Positions 42,881 through 53,559 of a stretch of 64,000 nucleotides of DNA are shown here, piece by piece (positions within the stretch are counted from its first letter, which is position 1; each line of letters starts with the position of its first letter). The notes beneath the pieces were generated by a model that did not search any database, was not told the origin of the DNA, and was given only the letters and a program-made list of their open reading frames with translations. Origin of the DNA: Tupaia tana (lineage: Eukaryota > Chordata > Mammalia > Scandentia > Tupaiidae); contig JAKSZU010000029.1 of the NCBI GenBank assembly GCA_026018925.1, forward strand, positions 10,267,378 through 10,331,377, read 5' to 3'. Position numbers and translations under genes: made by a program.

Positions 42881-43180
42881 AAAAATTTATTTATTGTACA
42901 TTCACTCACTGTACATCATCACAGCATACAAAATGTGCCCACCCAGACTATATACTATATTGGCTTAATCATGGATATTACCATACATGTTATCATCAAC
43001 AAATAATTTTCCATTTCTTGTTTCTTAGATACTTTCCTTTATTTTTTTTGTCTTTTCCCCTTTATTCCCCACTTCTCATCCTCTGCCATTTCTCGCCCTA
43101 TTCCCACACTGTCTCTGGTATCTACAGTTGCTTTCCATACCTTTTTTTTTCTTCCCACATCTTATTGATTCACAGAATAA
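42881..43180 (-). mobile_element. L1 3' UTR fragment, antisense
   Basis: T-rich start, then CCACTTCTCATCCTCTGCC... CCCACACTGTCTCTGGTA, the reverse complement of the L1 3' UTR segment seen sense at 62915-62955 and 59050-59090. Confidence 0.65.
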
Positions 43181-43639
43181 TGTAATTAATCTAAATATTT
43201 TTATATCAAATACAGCTGATATATACATATCTGTGAACACGTGTCTGACTTCAAGCATAAAACTCAGTGAATAGAATGAATATACTATAGAGTGAACCTA
43301 GATGAAGCTATATAGCTTACTGCAGTCATAGATAAGAGTTTTTCCTAAGTATTTTTTAATTTCAAGAAAAGCAGTTTTAGCTTTGATAAATCAAAATAAA
43401 AAAATTTTAAGAATAAATTTTTTAAGACTTAAAGCCAGGAAAAAGGTTAGGATCCTGTTCAACTAGTAGGTAGATGAACCGATCAACAGCTCAAGAGAAA
43501 ACAAAAATCCTTAAATCTGGAAAATGAAGCATAAAATAAAATCAGAACTGTTTTAGTCAAAAGTCATAAAATTTTATTTCACCAGGTAAGTCTCATGTAA
43601 TTAATCTCTCTTCTGTAGTCATCTGCTCTTTTGACTTAA
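43181..43639. other. AT-rich sequence, nothing recognised
   Basis: No gene or clear repeat; short open frames only. Confidence 0.5.
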
Positions 43640-43815
43640 ACTCTGAAATTTAACATTCAACTCCAGACTTGTCTCTATCATTAAGTGGGCCATTATCTTG
43701 GTTGTTTTTCTTTCTCTTATTTCTTTGTGTCTGTCCTTAGTTTTCCTGGTACAGCGCTCTGTTCAGAACTTCTTGGAGAGCTGGTCTGGTGTTGATAAGT
43801 TCTTTCAAGTTATTA

Positions 43816-44075
43816 TTTTTAATTGAGAAGTTTTTGCTATAGGGTGTGTGCACTCACCAGAAAGACAGAGAGAGACAGAGAGACAGAAAGAGAGAAATCA
43901 CCCCCCGGGGGAATGGCCATGCCATAATCCCTTCTCTTCTATTCTTCTCTTGGTATCTTGGGCACGCACGCACATGCGTGCCTGGCGTGAGTTTAAGCCA
44001 CTGGGTTCGGGACTCAAACAGCAGTCGATTACATGGGAGTCCAGTGACATAGCCATTATGCCAATTCCTGGTCCC
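43816..44075 (-). mobile_element. tRNA-derived SINE, antisense, inside the L1
   Basis: GAGAAGTTTTTGCTATAGGG start and CCAATTCCTGGTCCCC end. The flanking duplication CTTTCAAGTTAT / CTTTCAGGTTAT interrupts L1 ORF1. Confidence 0.92.
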
Positions 44076-44667
44076 CTTTCAGGTTATGTTTATCTGAGAA
44101 TGTTTTTGTCTTTTCTTCACATATGAAGGATAATCTTGCTGGGTATGGTATTGTTGGATGAAATTGTTTTTCACGTAACACTTTAAATATATTTTCCCAT
44201 TCTTTCATTTCTTACATTGTTTCTGATGAGAAGTCTGTTGTTAGCCTGATGGGATATCCCTTGTAATTAACCTGATGTTCCTTTCTTGCCAATTTTAGTA
44301 TCTTGCCTTGTCTGTGGTTTTGGTCAATCTGGCTATTACGTGCCTTGGAGAAGATCTTCTTATGTTGATTCTATTTGGGGTCCATTGTATTTTTGGGGTC
44401 TGAGTATTTGAATGCCTCTCTAGGTTTGAAAAGTTTTCTTCCAGGTTTTAATGGAATAGACTTATCAACCCCCTTATTAATTTCTTCACCTTCTGGGATA
44501 CCAATGTTTGGAAATTTAAAGGTATCTAGTATTTCTCATATGTTATTCTCATTTTGGGGGTTATTTTTTTCCTTTTTTTTTTTTTTTTGATGAATTTTTC
44601 TAGGTCAGAGGTTCTATCTTCCACAGCTGAGATTCAGTCTTCTGCATGATCTAATTTGGTTTTAATA

Positions 44668-44841
44668 CTTTAAAAAAAAAAAAAAATTTATTTAACTTTA
44701 TTTGTTATTTTAATTTCACCAGAGAGGAACAGAGAGAGAGAGAGCATGAGAGAGAGAAAGTAAGCCACCAGGTCCGAACTTGAACTGTGGTCGGCCATGT
44801 GGGAGTCCAGCACCCTTAACCACCACACCACCTGCTGGCCC
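44668..44841 (-). mobile_element. SINE variant, antisense, shorter body
   Basis: A-rich/T-rich start, GAGAGAGAGAGAGCATGAGAG tract, AAGCCACCAGGTCCGAACTTG, CACACCACCTGCTGGCCC head. It lacks the GGCCATGCCGCAATCCC body of the main family, as does 57765-57910, so this looks like a second subfamily. Confidence 0.75.
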
Positions 44842-45478
44842 TTGCCTTTAGTACTTTGATTTCCTGCATTACAACCTTCATCTCTAATCATTCCATTTGA
44901 TTCTTTTTTATGGTGTGTATTTCCTCTTTCAGATTGTGCAAGAACTTTCTAACCTCCTGGAACTCATTGTCTTTTTTCTCCTGCATCTTCTGGAGTTAAT
45001 TGTCTCTCTTTTTTTACATCTCTGTTAGCTTTGTCACTATGAATATTCTAAAATCTTTATCTGACATTTCCATGAATTCCATTTTTTTTTTTTGGTCTGA
45101 GGAGGATGAGGAGTTATTCTTTTTCTTTGGGGAAGAAATACTTTGTTTCTCATATTTCTTGTGCCTCTATAGTGGTTTCTGGTCATCTCATGGATTATAT
45201 GTTTCTTCCTAATTTCTTGAAATTCAGAGCATGCAGGAGGAGATGATCTGCCATCCAATTTCTGAGTATTCAGAGGTACACAGGAGAAGGTGATCTGTAA
45301 TCTCTCTGCAGTTCCGTTTTTCTACTTTTCACTCTAGATTGGAGTTTGGAGGGTGAAGTCAGCAGAAATTTTCAGTTGTCTTATCCCCTGAAAGGGATTC
45401 CTCACAGCTCAAATACAGATATATTCTTCTCAAGTAGCTTAACAATTTCTAAGGGCACTTTCCAGACCCTTGCCTGAT

Positions 45479-45568
45479 TTGAGTTTTAAGCCACCGGGTC
45501 TGGGACGTGAACTGTGGTCGACTACATGGGAGTTCAGCGACATAGCCTTTACGCTAACTGCTGGTCCC
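45479..45568 (-). mobile_element. SINE head fragment, antisense
   Basis: Only the tRNA-like half: GTTTTAAGCCACCGGGTCTGG... GCTAACTGCTGGTCCC. Confidence 0.88.
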
Positions 45569-45743
45569 TGTTGTCCTCAATTTTTAACAATTTTTTAACA
45601 TTCTAATTTTATAAATTGATTATTTATAAAGAAAATTTTTTCTAATTTTTTGTCTACATATTCTTTAACATTTCTTTAAAAAGGAGTTTCCAAAATCCTT
45701 TTTTTTTTTTTTTTTTTTTTGGTACGTAGAGAACAGATAATTC

Positions 45744-46007
45744 AGGGACCAGTAAATGGCATAATGGTTATGTCACTGGGCTCCCATGTAGTTGACTGTG
45801 GCTCATGTCCCAGACCCAGTGGCTTAAAATTCATGCTGGACACATGGGTATGCCTGCCCAAAATCCTGAGAGGAGACTGGAGGAGAAGGGATTGCAGCAT
45901 GGCCATCCACTCTGGGGGATGATTTCTCACTTTCTGTCTCCCTCTGTCTCTCTGGTGAGTACACCTGCCCTATAGCAAAAATACCTCTGTCTTAAAAAAA
46001 AAAAAAA
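45744..46007 (+). mobile_element. tRNA-derived SINE, sense, full length
   Basis: GGGACCAGTAAATGGCATAATGG head, CT-rich middle, CCCTATAGCAAAAATACCTC and an A-run ending near 46007. A 26-bp T-run precedes it at about 45698-45720. Confidence 0.92.
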
Positions 46008-46551
46008 TTTATTTTAGCATGGTTGATCAAAATTGCTTTTTAAAATAAAAGGATACAAAATAAACAATGTATCTTCACACCCAGGTCTGCAATCTGTTTT
46101 TAGTACTGCTACAGGTTTTTGTGAGCTATTAAGATGTGAATCCTCTGCTAATCGTTTTTTTTTTTTTTTTTTTTTTTATCTGATTACTTGACATTTTCCA
46201 TCGACAACTTTGTGGCTTGATATATTTCAAACTTCATTTCTCCTCTAACACCCCTTAACTTCTGATGCCAGTCACCTTAGGACTCATGCCTATTGTGTTG
46301 AGACTTCTGGCACAGCACCTTGGTGTTATAAAAGCATATAATCCTCCCGTTGCCTTGGCAGGTGTCCTGAAGCTTAAACTTCCTTGGTTTCCTAGTATAT
46401 CAGCCTCTGTTGATAAAGAACAAGGAATCAGACTGGCAGAAGCAAAGCAGCATGAGAGCTCCGGTCTTTTGACAACAGGCCATGTTATCTTTTTTTTCTT
46501 TGGGCCTTCTCCATTAAATCCACTTCTTTCTTTTAATTTTTTGAAAAACGA
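46008..46551. other. Unassigned sequence with an antisense/sense open stretch
   Basis: A 29-bp T-run lies at about 46157-46186. The interval 46250-46500 is open in both strands and more GC-rich than its surroundings, like a processed-gene scrap, but I do not recognise a protein. No gene called. Confidence 0.35.
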
Positions 46552-46818
46552 GGGACCAGCAGTTGGCATAATGGCTATCTTGCTGGACTCCCATGTAGTT
46601 GACTGCTGTTCGAGTCCCAGTCCCAGTGGCTTAACTCATGTCGGGAGCATGTTCGTGCGTGCCCAAGATCCCGAGAGGAGAATGGGGGAGAAGGGATTGC
46701 AGTGTGGCCATTCCCCCTGGGGGGTGATTTCTCGCTTTCTGTCTCTCTCTGTCTTTCTGGCAAGCATGCATGCCCTATAGCAAATACCTCTGAAAAAAAA
46801 AAAAAAAAAAAAAAAAAA
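46552..46818 (+). mobile_element. tRNA-derived SINE, sense, full length, long poly(A)
   Basis: GGGACCAGCAGTTGGCATAATGG head, TTCGAGTCCC B box, CCCTATAGCAAATACCTCTG then an A-run of about 25. Confidence 0.94.
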
Positions 46819-47785
46819 GAAAAATAATTTTTTTAGTAAATTTAACTTTAATCCTAGAAAGCATTAAAGCTTTCAAAAGAAGTTTATTTGTTTTTCTTTT
46901 CTTTTTTCATAATTTGATTGATCATAAGATCTATTCATATGGGCAAATACTAGCTTGAAGCAAGCGATGCACTACTTCAGTCTGGTTGAATGACTGCTAT
47001 TACTATCTCTTCCAGAGGCCACGGTTACTATCTTAACTCATCTACGAAAAGCCAGTAGGCTCTGAAATAATGTGTCTAGGGCCTTCACTTTATTAGGTCC
47101 TTCTGAAGAGACCATGGTTATCTTATAATTATGAATATCTACCTTTCCCGGGAAAAAGTGTCCATTTGCAAAATAAAATGCCTTTATTTCTTCAGTAAAT
47201 AAAATGAACAAACAAAAAGCCCTGTATTCTCTGCTGGTCTATTTCAGAAATTTCACCATTTCAAACATATGGAAATAACTTTCTTGATACATAAATACTA
47301 GAAGCCCAGTGATGTATAGTCTTGTGCTAAGTATTTCTACAATCAATGATAAGGATATTTAAGTATAATCTTACTATAATTTTGCTTTAAGTTAATATCA
47401 CTGGAGGAAAAAACCTTTTACATATAAACCCAAATGAACCAAAAGTCCAAAGGATCCTTATACTATCAGAGGCAACATAAAAAGGTGATTTATGAAACCA
47501 TTTCTGGATTCTTAGTTTATAAATCACTTTGGTCATTTCTGGAGCTGAAATCTTTTGGTTGGAAACTCACAACCTACACATAGACTAAAAACATGTGCCA
47601 AAATATAAGTATTATTTGAGATGATGAAAACCTGCAGCACTTGTTGAAAGAAGGAGATATTACTGAAAAATAGAAGCATAAAACGTGGAAAACTATGAAA
47701 CAAAGAGTACATACATAGGCCTTTACATTTTTTATGCCATCTATAAGTCTCCTCCTTTGTATAGGACTTTGATAACTGTATTTGT
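46819..47785. other. AT-rich sequence, nothing recognised
   Basis: About 1 kb without repeat landmarks, splice-flanked frames or long open frames. Confidence 0.5.
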
Positions 47786-48040
47786 ATGGACAGTCAGTCT
47801 CATCGTGCAGTGGTTAAGCATTGCACAGAGAAAGCCAGATCCCACATGGCTGATGAGGGTATGAGTCCTAGATCTGGTGGCTTGAAAAATACTCATGGAT
47901 GACCTGAGTGCATAGGATCCTGATGAGATAGATAATTGGAAAAAAGGGGACTACAGCATGACTAGTCCCTATTGGGTAGGACTTGCTTGCTTGCTTGCTT
48001 TCTCTCTTTCTCTCTCTCTCCTTGAACGTACACACCTTCT
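47786..48040 (+). mobile_element. Old SINE variant, sense
   Basis: GTGCAGTGGTTAAGCATTGCAC head, ATGGCTGATGAGGGTATGAGTCC as B-box region, AATTGGAAAAAAGGGG body, (CTTG)n and (TCTC)n tract, and ACACACCTTCTGAAATTTAAAAAAC end. Related to the main family but with a different tRNA-like head. Confidence 0.7.
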
Positions 48041-48440
48041 GAAATTTAAAAAACTGTATTTTATATGTAATTATTAGGCATCATGTTTGAGAAAGTACGT
48101 TCATTCTCCCCTTCCCAAATCCATCCTTGAATTTGGATGAAGCATTGTGTGACCATGGAAACTAGCTTAGAATTTAAGCTCTCAAATATTGGGTGTTGGC
48201 CTTCAAAACACAAAAATGACTTTCAAATTCTTAATTGTGTGGTTATAGAGGATGTGAAGATTGGTTTCAAGAGTCTAGACTTGTTGTGAAAGATATTCAG
48301 TTCTCTGAACTTTTCAGTTCTCATACGTTTCACAGTGCTGGGCTCTGCATTCTTTTTTGTCTATCTTACTCTAAAAGATTGAGTTTGGGAGATCAAAACA
48401 TTCAACCTGGTTTTACCCCCTCTTGAAAAGATGACATGAG
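48041..48440. other. No gene seen
   Basis: Non-coding sequence of unknown origin between a SINE and a probable processed pseudogene. Confidence 0.4.
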
Positions 48441-49010
48441 GTTGTTTCTGCCTTCTTATTTTTTCTTTTCTTTTCCTTGATGTTTTACCTTTTATTCATT
48501 TGAAGGGACCAGGCAGCCAGGAATGAAGTCAACTCAGTAGTAAATGGTGCAGATCAATGACTGAGGGCCAGACAGGATGAGGGTCATCTCAGAAGATACC
48601 TTTTGTTCTCTTCTGCCTTTGTTCCTTTTCTCTCCTCTCTTAATATTTCCTGTGGTAGCATCTTCAATACTTAAATCAGTCTGGTTTCCTGAAGATGATG
48701 ATGAAGAAGGAAACACACAATCATCTGAAGAATAAGATGCCCCTGATTGGGATCTGTGTGTGGTGTTTTGGGTTTTGCTCTTTTTTTTCCTTTTGTTTGT
48801 GTTCATCTTCCAGTCTGCCTGCCCCAGCATCTTCAGGACTTCTGTGTGTGGATTTCTTTTCCATGTCTATAAAACCTACTTGCCATGTTGGAAACTGCAA
48901 GGAAATAATCTTTTTGAAGGTGCTGAAGGACCAGGTGGCAAGCACTGAGGATGCTGATGCTCCACCAACCACATGCAATGAGGCACAAGGCTGATGTCTC
49001 AACTTCACAT
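48441..49010 (-). pseudogene. Probable processed pseudogene of an unidentified gene, antisense
   Basis: Two overlapping-frame antisense segments (49008-48721 and 48830-48534) read as one former protein with a frameshift. Visible features are a hydrophobic start (SFSTFKKIISLQFPTWQVGF), then lysine-rich KTNTNKRKKKSKTQN-like residues, a serine run (SSSSSSGNQTDLSIED) and a basic KRGEKRNKGRREQK segment. After the coding part, an AATAAA signal and an A-rich tail (reverse strand of 48455-48495) suggest retroposition. I do not recognise the parent gene. A nuclear basic protein is only a guess from composition. Confidence 0.45.
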
Positions 49011-50085
49011 TTTAAAAATTATTATTTTTGGTTGTTTTATCTAAGTCAAAGATTTTGTCTTCCAGGTCAAAAATGCTGTCTTTTGCATGGTCCAGTCTGC
49101 TATTAATATGCTCTAAGGAAGTCTTGATTTCTTGTATTACTGTCTGAATTTCTAGAAGTTCTGATTATTTTTAAGAGATTTTTTGCCTTAGAATGTTTGC
49201 ATTCACCAAAGAGAGAGAAACTGAGACAGTGAGAGGAAAAGTGAGAAATAACCCCTCAGGGGAATGGTCATGCCAAAATCCCTTCTGCTCTTTTCTCCTT
49301 CCTGGACCTTGGACATGCATGCACATGCATGCAGCATGAGTTTTAATCCACTGGGTCCAGTATGAAATGGTGGTCAGCCATGTGGGAGTCCAATGACATA
49401 ACTATTATGACATCTGCTGGCCTCTGATTTTTTTTTTCTTATGGGAGGGGGGGAATGTCTATCTATCTCCTCCTTTAAATCCTGGAAAGACTTTGTCTTT
49501 GTCATTATAAAAAGTCTGACCTGCATTTCTGACATTCCTGCAATTTTTTGTGCCATCTATTGTTGAAGAAGAATTGCTCTGTTCCATTGAGGAAGAGGTA
49601 CTTCCTTGTTTCCCATACTTCTTGTGCCTCTGCATTGGTTTCTAGTCATTTAATGGATTATACACCTCTTTGTATTTTTCTGTTGTTGATTCTATAGTGT
49701 TGGGGGAAAGAAGAGCTCTACTTCTTAGATGTATTCTTGGTAGAGGGCCTCATCTTCCAATCGTAGACATTTGTGTATAGGCACCTTTAGGTATTGATTC
49801 CTCTCCCAGTCTCTTGGGATCAGGTGCATCTGTGACTGAGCTGAGGTGGGTTGGAAGGCAGTAGGGAGCCTGAAATAATCTCCTGCCTCAGGTGGCCTGA
49901 CTGACTGCCACTGCTTCCTGATCTACGACAGAAGCTCCAGGAGTAATAGTGGCTAAGGAGTGTGGTAGGAGCCAATTGGAATATACATGGGGCAGGTTTG
50001 AAGGCAGTAGGAATCCTGACAAGGTATGCTGCCTCAGGTGGCCTCACTGACTGCCACTTATCCCTCTCCAGCATCTTTTTTGATT
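49011..50085 (-). mobile_element. L1 5' part (ORF1 N-terminus and 5' UTR), antisense, with SINE insertion
   Basis: GATTTTGTCTTCCAGGTCAAAAATGC... TGCATGGTCCAGTCTGC is the reversed coiled-coil part of ORF1; the ORF1 start region is near 49640. 49640-50085 is 5' UTR-like, with two related monomers (GGTTGGAAGGCAGTAGGGAGCC at 49848 and GGTTTGAAGGCAGTAGGAATCC at 49994), each followed by CTGCCTCAGGTGGCC. It meets a sense L1 at about 50085. Confidence 0.75.
49170..49422 (-). mobile_element. tRNA-derived SINE, antisense, inside the L1
   Basis: AGAGATTTTTTGCCTTAGAATG start and CATCTGCTGGCC end, flanked by TTCTGATTATTTTT / CTCTGATTTTTTTTT. Confidence 0.88.
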
Positions 50086-51754
50086 ACAGTGGAAATGAAA
50101 CTGAAATCAACTGCAGAAAGAACTCTCGAAAATACACAAACAAATCTAAACTAAACAACTTACTCATGAATGGCTTCATGAAGGGAAAAAAATTAAGACT
50201 GAAATGAAGCGATTCAAGGAAACCAATAATAACAAACAGATGAGTTTCCATAATTTATTGGAGACAGCAAAAGTAGTCATAAGAGGCAATTACTGCTTAC
50301 AAGAAAAAAACAAGCAAAGAGAATAGTGTTAAATAGACAATGTAATGACACATCTCAGGGATCTGGAAAAACAAAAACAACAAGAAAATTTCAAAAAATA
50401 CCAGAATTAAAGAAATAATAAATATTTGGGCAGAAAAAATGAAATAGAGAATAAAAGAATTATACATAAAATAAGTGAAACCAATAGCTGGTTCTTTGAG
50501 AAGATAAATGATCAATATACCGTTAACTAGACTAAATAAGACTAGAGGAAACACTGGTATAAATAAATCAGCAATATTATAATATACATAACATAAATAC
50601 AATAGATTATGAATGAATACTACAAGCAACTGTATACCAACAAACAAGCAAACTTAGATGAGATGGACTAACTTCAGGACACATATAATTTACAAAGTTT
50701 GAACCAGGAAGAAACTGAAAGCCTGAAAAGACCCACAAAAGGCAATGAGATTGAATCAGTAAAAAATAGTTTCACAACAAAGAAGAGCCCAAGTTCCAAT
50801 TGCTATACTTCAGATTTCTACAAAATTTTTAAAGAAGAGAAATCCATTCACGTCTAAATATTTATTAATATCCAAAAGAAAGAAACTCTTCCAAATTTGG
50901 TCTATGAAGCTTCCATCATCCTCATCTCCAAAACAGACAATGACATAACAACAGCAACAAAACCAAAAAACTGCAAACCAATAGCTATGTTGAAATCAGA
51001 TGGAAAAATTCTCAAGATACCAACACATTGCATCCAACAACATGTTCAGAAGAATATACACCACAACCAGGTAGGCTTTATCTTAGGAATGCAAGGGTGG
51101 TTCAACATATGTAACACAATAAATGTGATACAACACATTAACAGAAAGATAAAAAACAAATGATCATATCAATAATTGCACAAAAAGGATTCGATAAGAT
51201 AAAATATCCTTTCATGATTAATATTCTCAACAAAATTGAAATAAAAGGGACATTTCTCAACACAGTAAATGCCATAAATGAAAAATTAGTAAGTAATATT
51301 ATTCAGAATGGTGAAAAGCTGAAAGCTGTTCCACTAAAATCTGAAACAAGACAAGACTGTCCACTTCCTACACTCTTTTTTTTTTAATCATGGTACTGGT
51401 GGTCCTAGACAATGCAATCAGACAAGAGAGTGAAATAAAAGGCATTCAAATAGGAAAAAAAGTGAAATTATCTCTATTTGAAGATGACATGATTATATAC
51501 ATAGGAGACCCCAAAAGTTTACAAAAAAAAAAGAAAAAAAAAGCCTGGGAACTGAAAAATGAGTACAGTAAAGTGATAGTATACAAAACCAACATACAAA
51601 AACTATAGACTGTTAATGCACCGACAACGAAAAGACTGATAATTGAAGAAAGCCATTCCATGTACAATGATAATGAAAAAATTTGTATAAACCTAACCAA
51701 AGAAGTGAAAGACTTCTACAAGAAAAACTATAAAAAACTGAAAGGAAAATAAAA
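50086..51754 (+). mobile_element. L1 ORF2 fragment, sense, old
   Basis: Starts in the C-terminal endonuclease region (YTNKSKLNNLLMNG) and runs through the RT ([16 protein letters not shown] region; [35 protein letters not shown]). Stops and indels are frequent. The RT catalytic box reads FEDD rather than FADD. It ends at a SINE. Confidence 0.88.
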
Positions 51755-52001
51755 GGGACCAGCAGATGGCATTATGGTTACACCATTGGACTCCTATTTA
51801 ACCTATCATGGTTTGAGTTCCAGACCCAGTGACTTCAAACTCATGCCAGGAACATGTCCATATGCACCTAAAATCCTGAGGGGAGAATGGAGGAGAAGTA
51901 CTGTGGCATGACTGACCCTCCTGGGGAGTGATTTCCCACTTTTTGTTTCTCTGTCTCTTTGGTGAATGCATTCATCCTATCGCAAAAGTCTCTTAAAAAA
52001 G
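51755..52001 (+). mobile_element. tRNA-derived SINE, sense
   Basis: GGGACCAGCAGATGGCATTATGG head, GGTTTGAGTTCC B box, ATGACTGACCCTCCTGGGGAGTG body, short A-rich tail. Confidence 0.9.
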
Positions 52002-52549
52002 AGGGGGGGGGACACCAGGCGGCCTGAGGCTGCAGGCTAGACCACTGCCTAGGGCCTTCACACATCCTCACCCCTACTCCTCCTTGGACCCCAGGTTGGT
52101 TGTATGCGACTTTAAGACAAACTCGCACCCCACCCCACCTGCAAACCACTTAGAGCCGGCCAGAAGTTCCAGATACCAAGCAGCCTGAGGCTGCAGGCCC
52201 GACTGCCCCGGACCTGTCACTCATCCTCTGGTCTTTTACCACTTGCTTTGGGACTCTCTGAATTTTAGTGATTTGAATAGTGTGCAGTGCACAATGCGCA
52301 CCGTGTGATTTCTTTTTTTGTTTTGTTTTTCTTTGCTCTTGAGGTGTTGATTATTAGGTCAGTTGGAGGCTCACTACTCCTTAGAAACAGGGAGGAGTTT
52401 GGGTCATGCAGGACTAGTGGCAACTGTTAATGGTAATTGTGAGCAACAACTAGGTCAACCATAAGGGAAATCATCAATTTTCTTATCCTGTACAACTTTT
52501 AGCACTCAGATACCTTTAATAAGTTAGGAAGCAACATATAGATTACCTG

Positions 52550-53490
52550 ATGACTAGGAACAATAGTAGAGGCTCAAGAACTATGACCAACCAACAAAGG
52601 GCCTCTCCCTCAAGGGAAATCCTCAAGCCTACATCACCCACAGTCAACACAATGGATGTGGTGGACATGTCTGATAAGGAATTAAGAATATTTGTTGTGA
52701 CCAAACTAACTGAGATGCAAGAGAAAAGAGACAAGGAGCTCCAGGAGATGAGGAAGTCCTTTCATGACTTAAAAGAAGAAATGGATACCTTAAACAAGAA
52801 CCAGATGGAACTTCTAGGGTTGAAGAATGTGATACAGGAAATAAAAATATCCCTTGAAAGCATTAAAATTAGGTTAGACCAGGCAGAAGATCGAATCTCT
52901 AATGTAGAAGACAAAACATCTGACCTAGAAAAAAGCATCAAGAAGATTGAGAAAACAACCATGAAAAATGAGGACAATATACAGGAATACTGGATAACAT
53001 CAAGCGCCCCAACATCCAGAAAATTGGTATTCCAGAAGACAAAGAAAATAATAAGGGCCTAGATAATGTATTCCGTGAAATCCTGGAAGAAAACTGTCCA
53101 AACCTAGAAAGGCATTCAAATATCCAGACCCAAGAAATACATAGGCCCCGAGTAGAATCAACCCAAGAAGATCCTCTCCAAGGCACATCAGAGCCAGACT
53201 GGAAGAAACAACAGACAAAGACAAGATACAAAAGTTGGCAAGTGGGAAACATCAAGTTACTTACAAAGGTCACCCCATCAGGCTAACATCGGATCTCTCA
53301 GCAGAAGCAATGCAGGCAAGGAAAGAATAGGGAAACATAGTCAAAGTGTTGCATGAAAAACAATTTCAACCAAGAATACTATACCTGGCAAAATTATCTT
53401 TCATATGGGAAAAAAAGATAAAAACATTCTCAAATAAACAAAATTTGAAGGAATTTACCAAGTCCAGACCAGCTTTCAAGAGGTTCTGAA
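52550..53490 (+). pseudogene. L1 ORF1 (RNA-binding chaperone), broken
   Basis: Starts MTRNNSRGSRTMTN. The first 170 codons are open: a charged N-terminus, then a long heptad coiled coil (KSFHDLKEEMDTLNK to VEDKTSDLEKSIKKIEK). The RRM and C-terminal domain follow in other frames; HQVTYKGHPIRLTSDLSAEA is readable near 53250-53310 and a stop interrupts soon after. In intact elements ORF1p coats L1 RNA as trimers. Confidence 0.88.
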
Positions 53491-53559
53491 GGGAGTAATA
53501 TACCAGGAAAACTAAAAAGTCAGAAAGACAGTTATACGAGAACATAAAGCAACCAAGAA

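Larger units (their letters stand above)
43640..45450 (-). mobile_element. L1 5' part (ORF1 and 5' UTR), antisense, with two SINE insertions
   Basis: Reverse complement of the ORF1 region seen at 52550-53510. Landmarks: TTTTCCTGGTACAG... GAGAGCTGGTCTGG (end of ORF1), TTTGAATGCCTCTCTAGGTTTG (matches CCTAGAAAGGCATTCAAATATC), GGTTCTATCTTCCACAGCTGAGATT (coiled-coil region), and the ORF1 start region near 45180-45200. The 5' UTR follows to about 45450. ORF1 is fragmented by stops and indels. Confidence 0.85.

Noticed and set aside
46265-46569. Overlapping open frames on both strands near 46.3-46.5 kb
   Set aside because: No recognisable family, no splice sites, and part of the plus frame runs into a SINE. 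Left as unassigned sequence.
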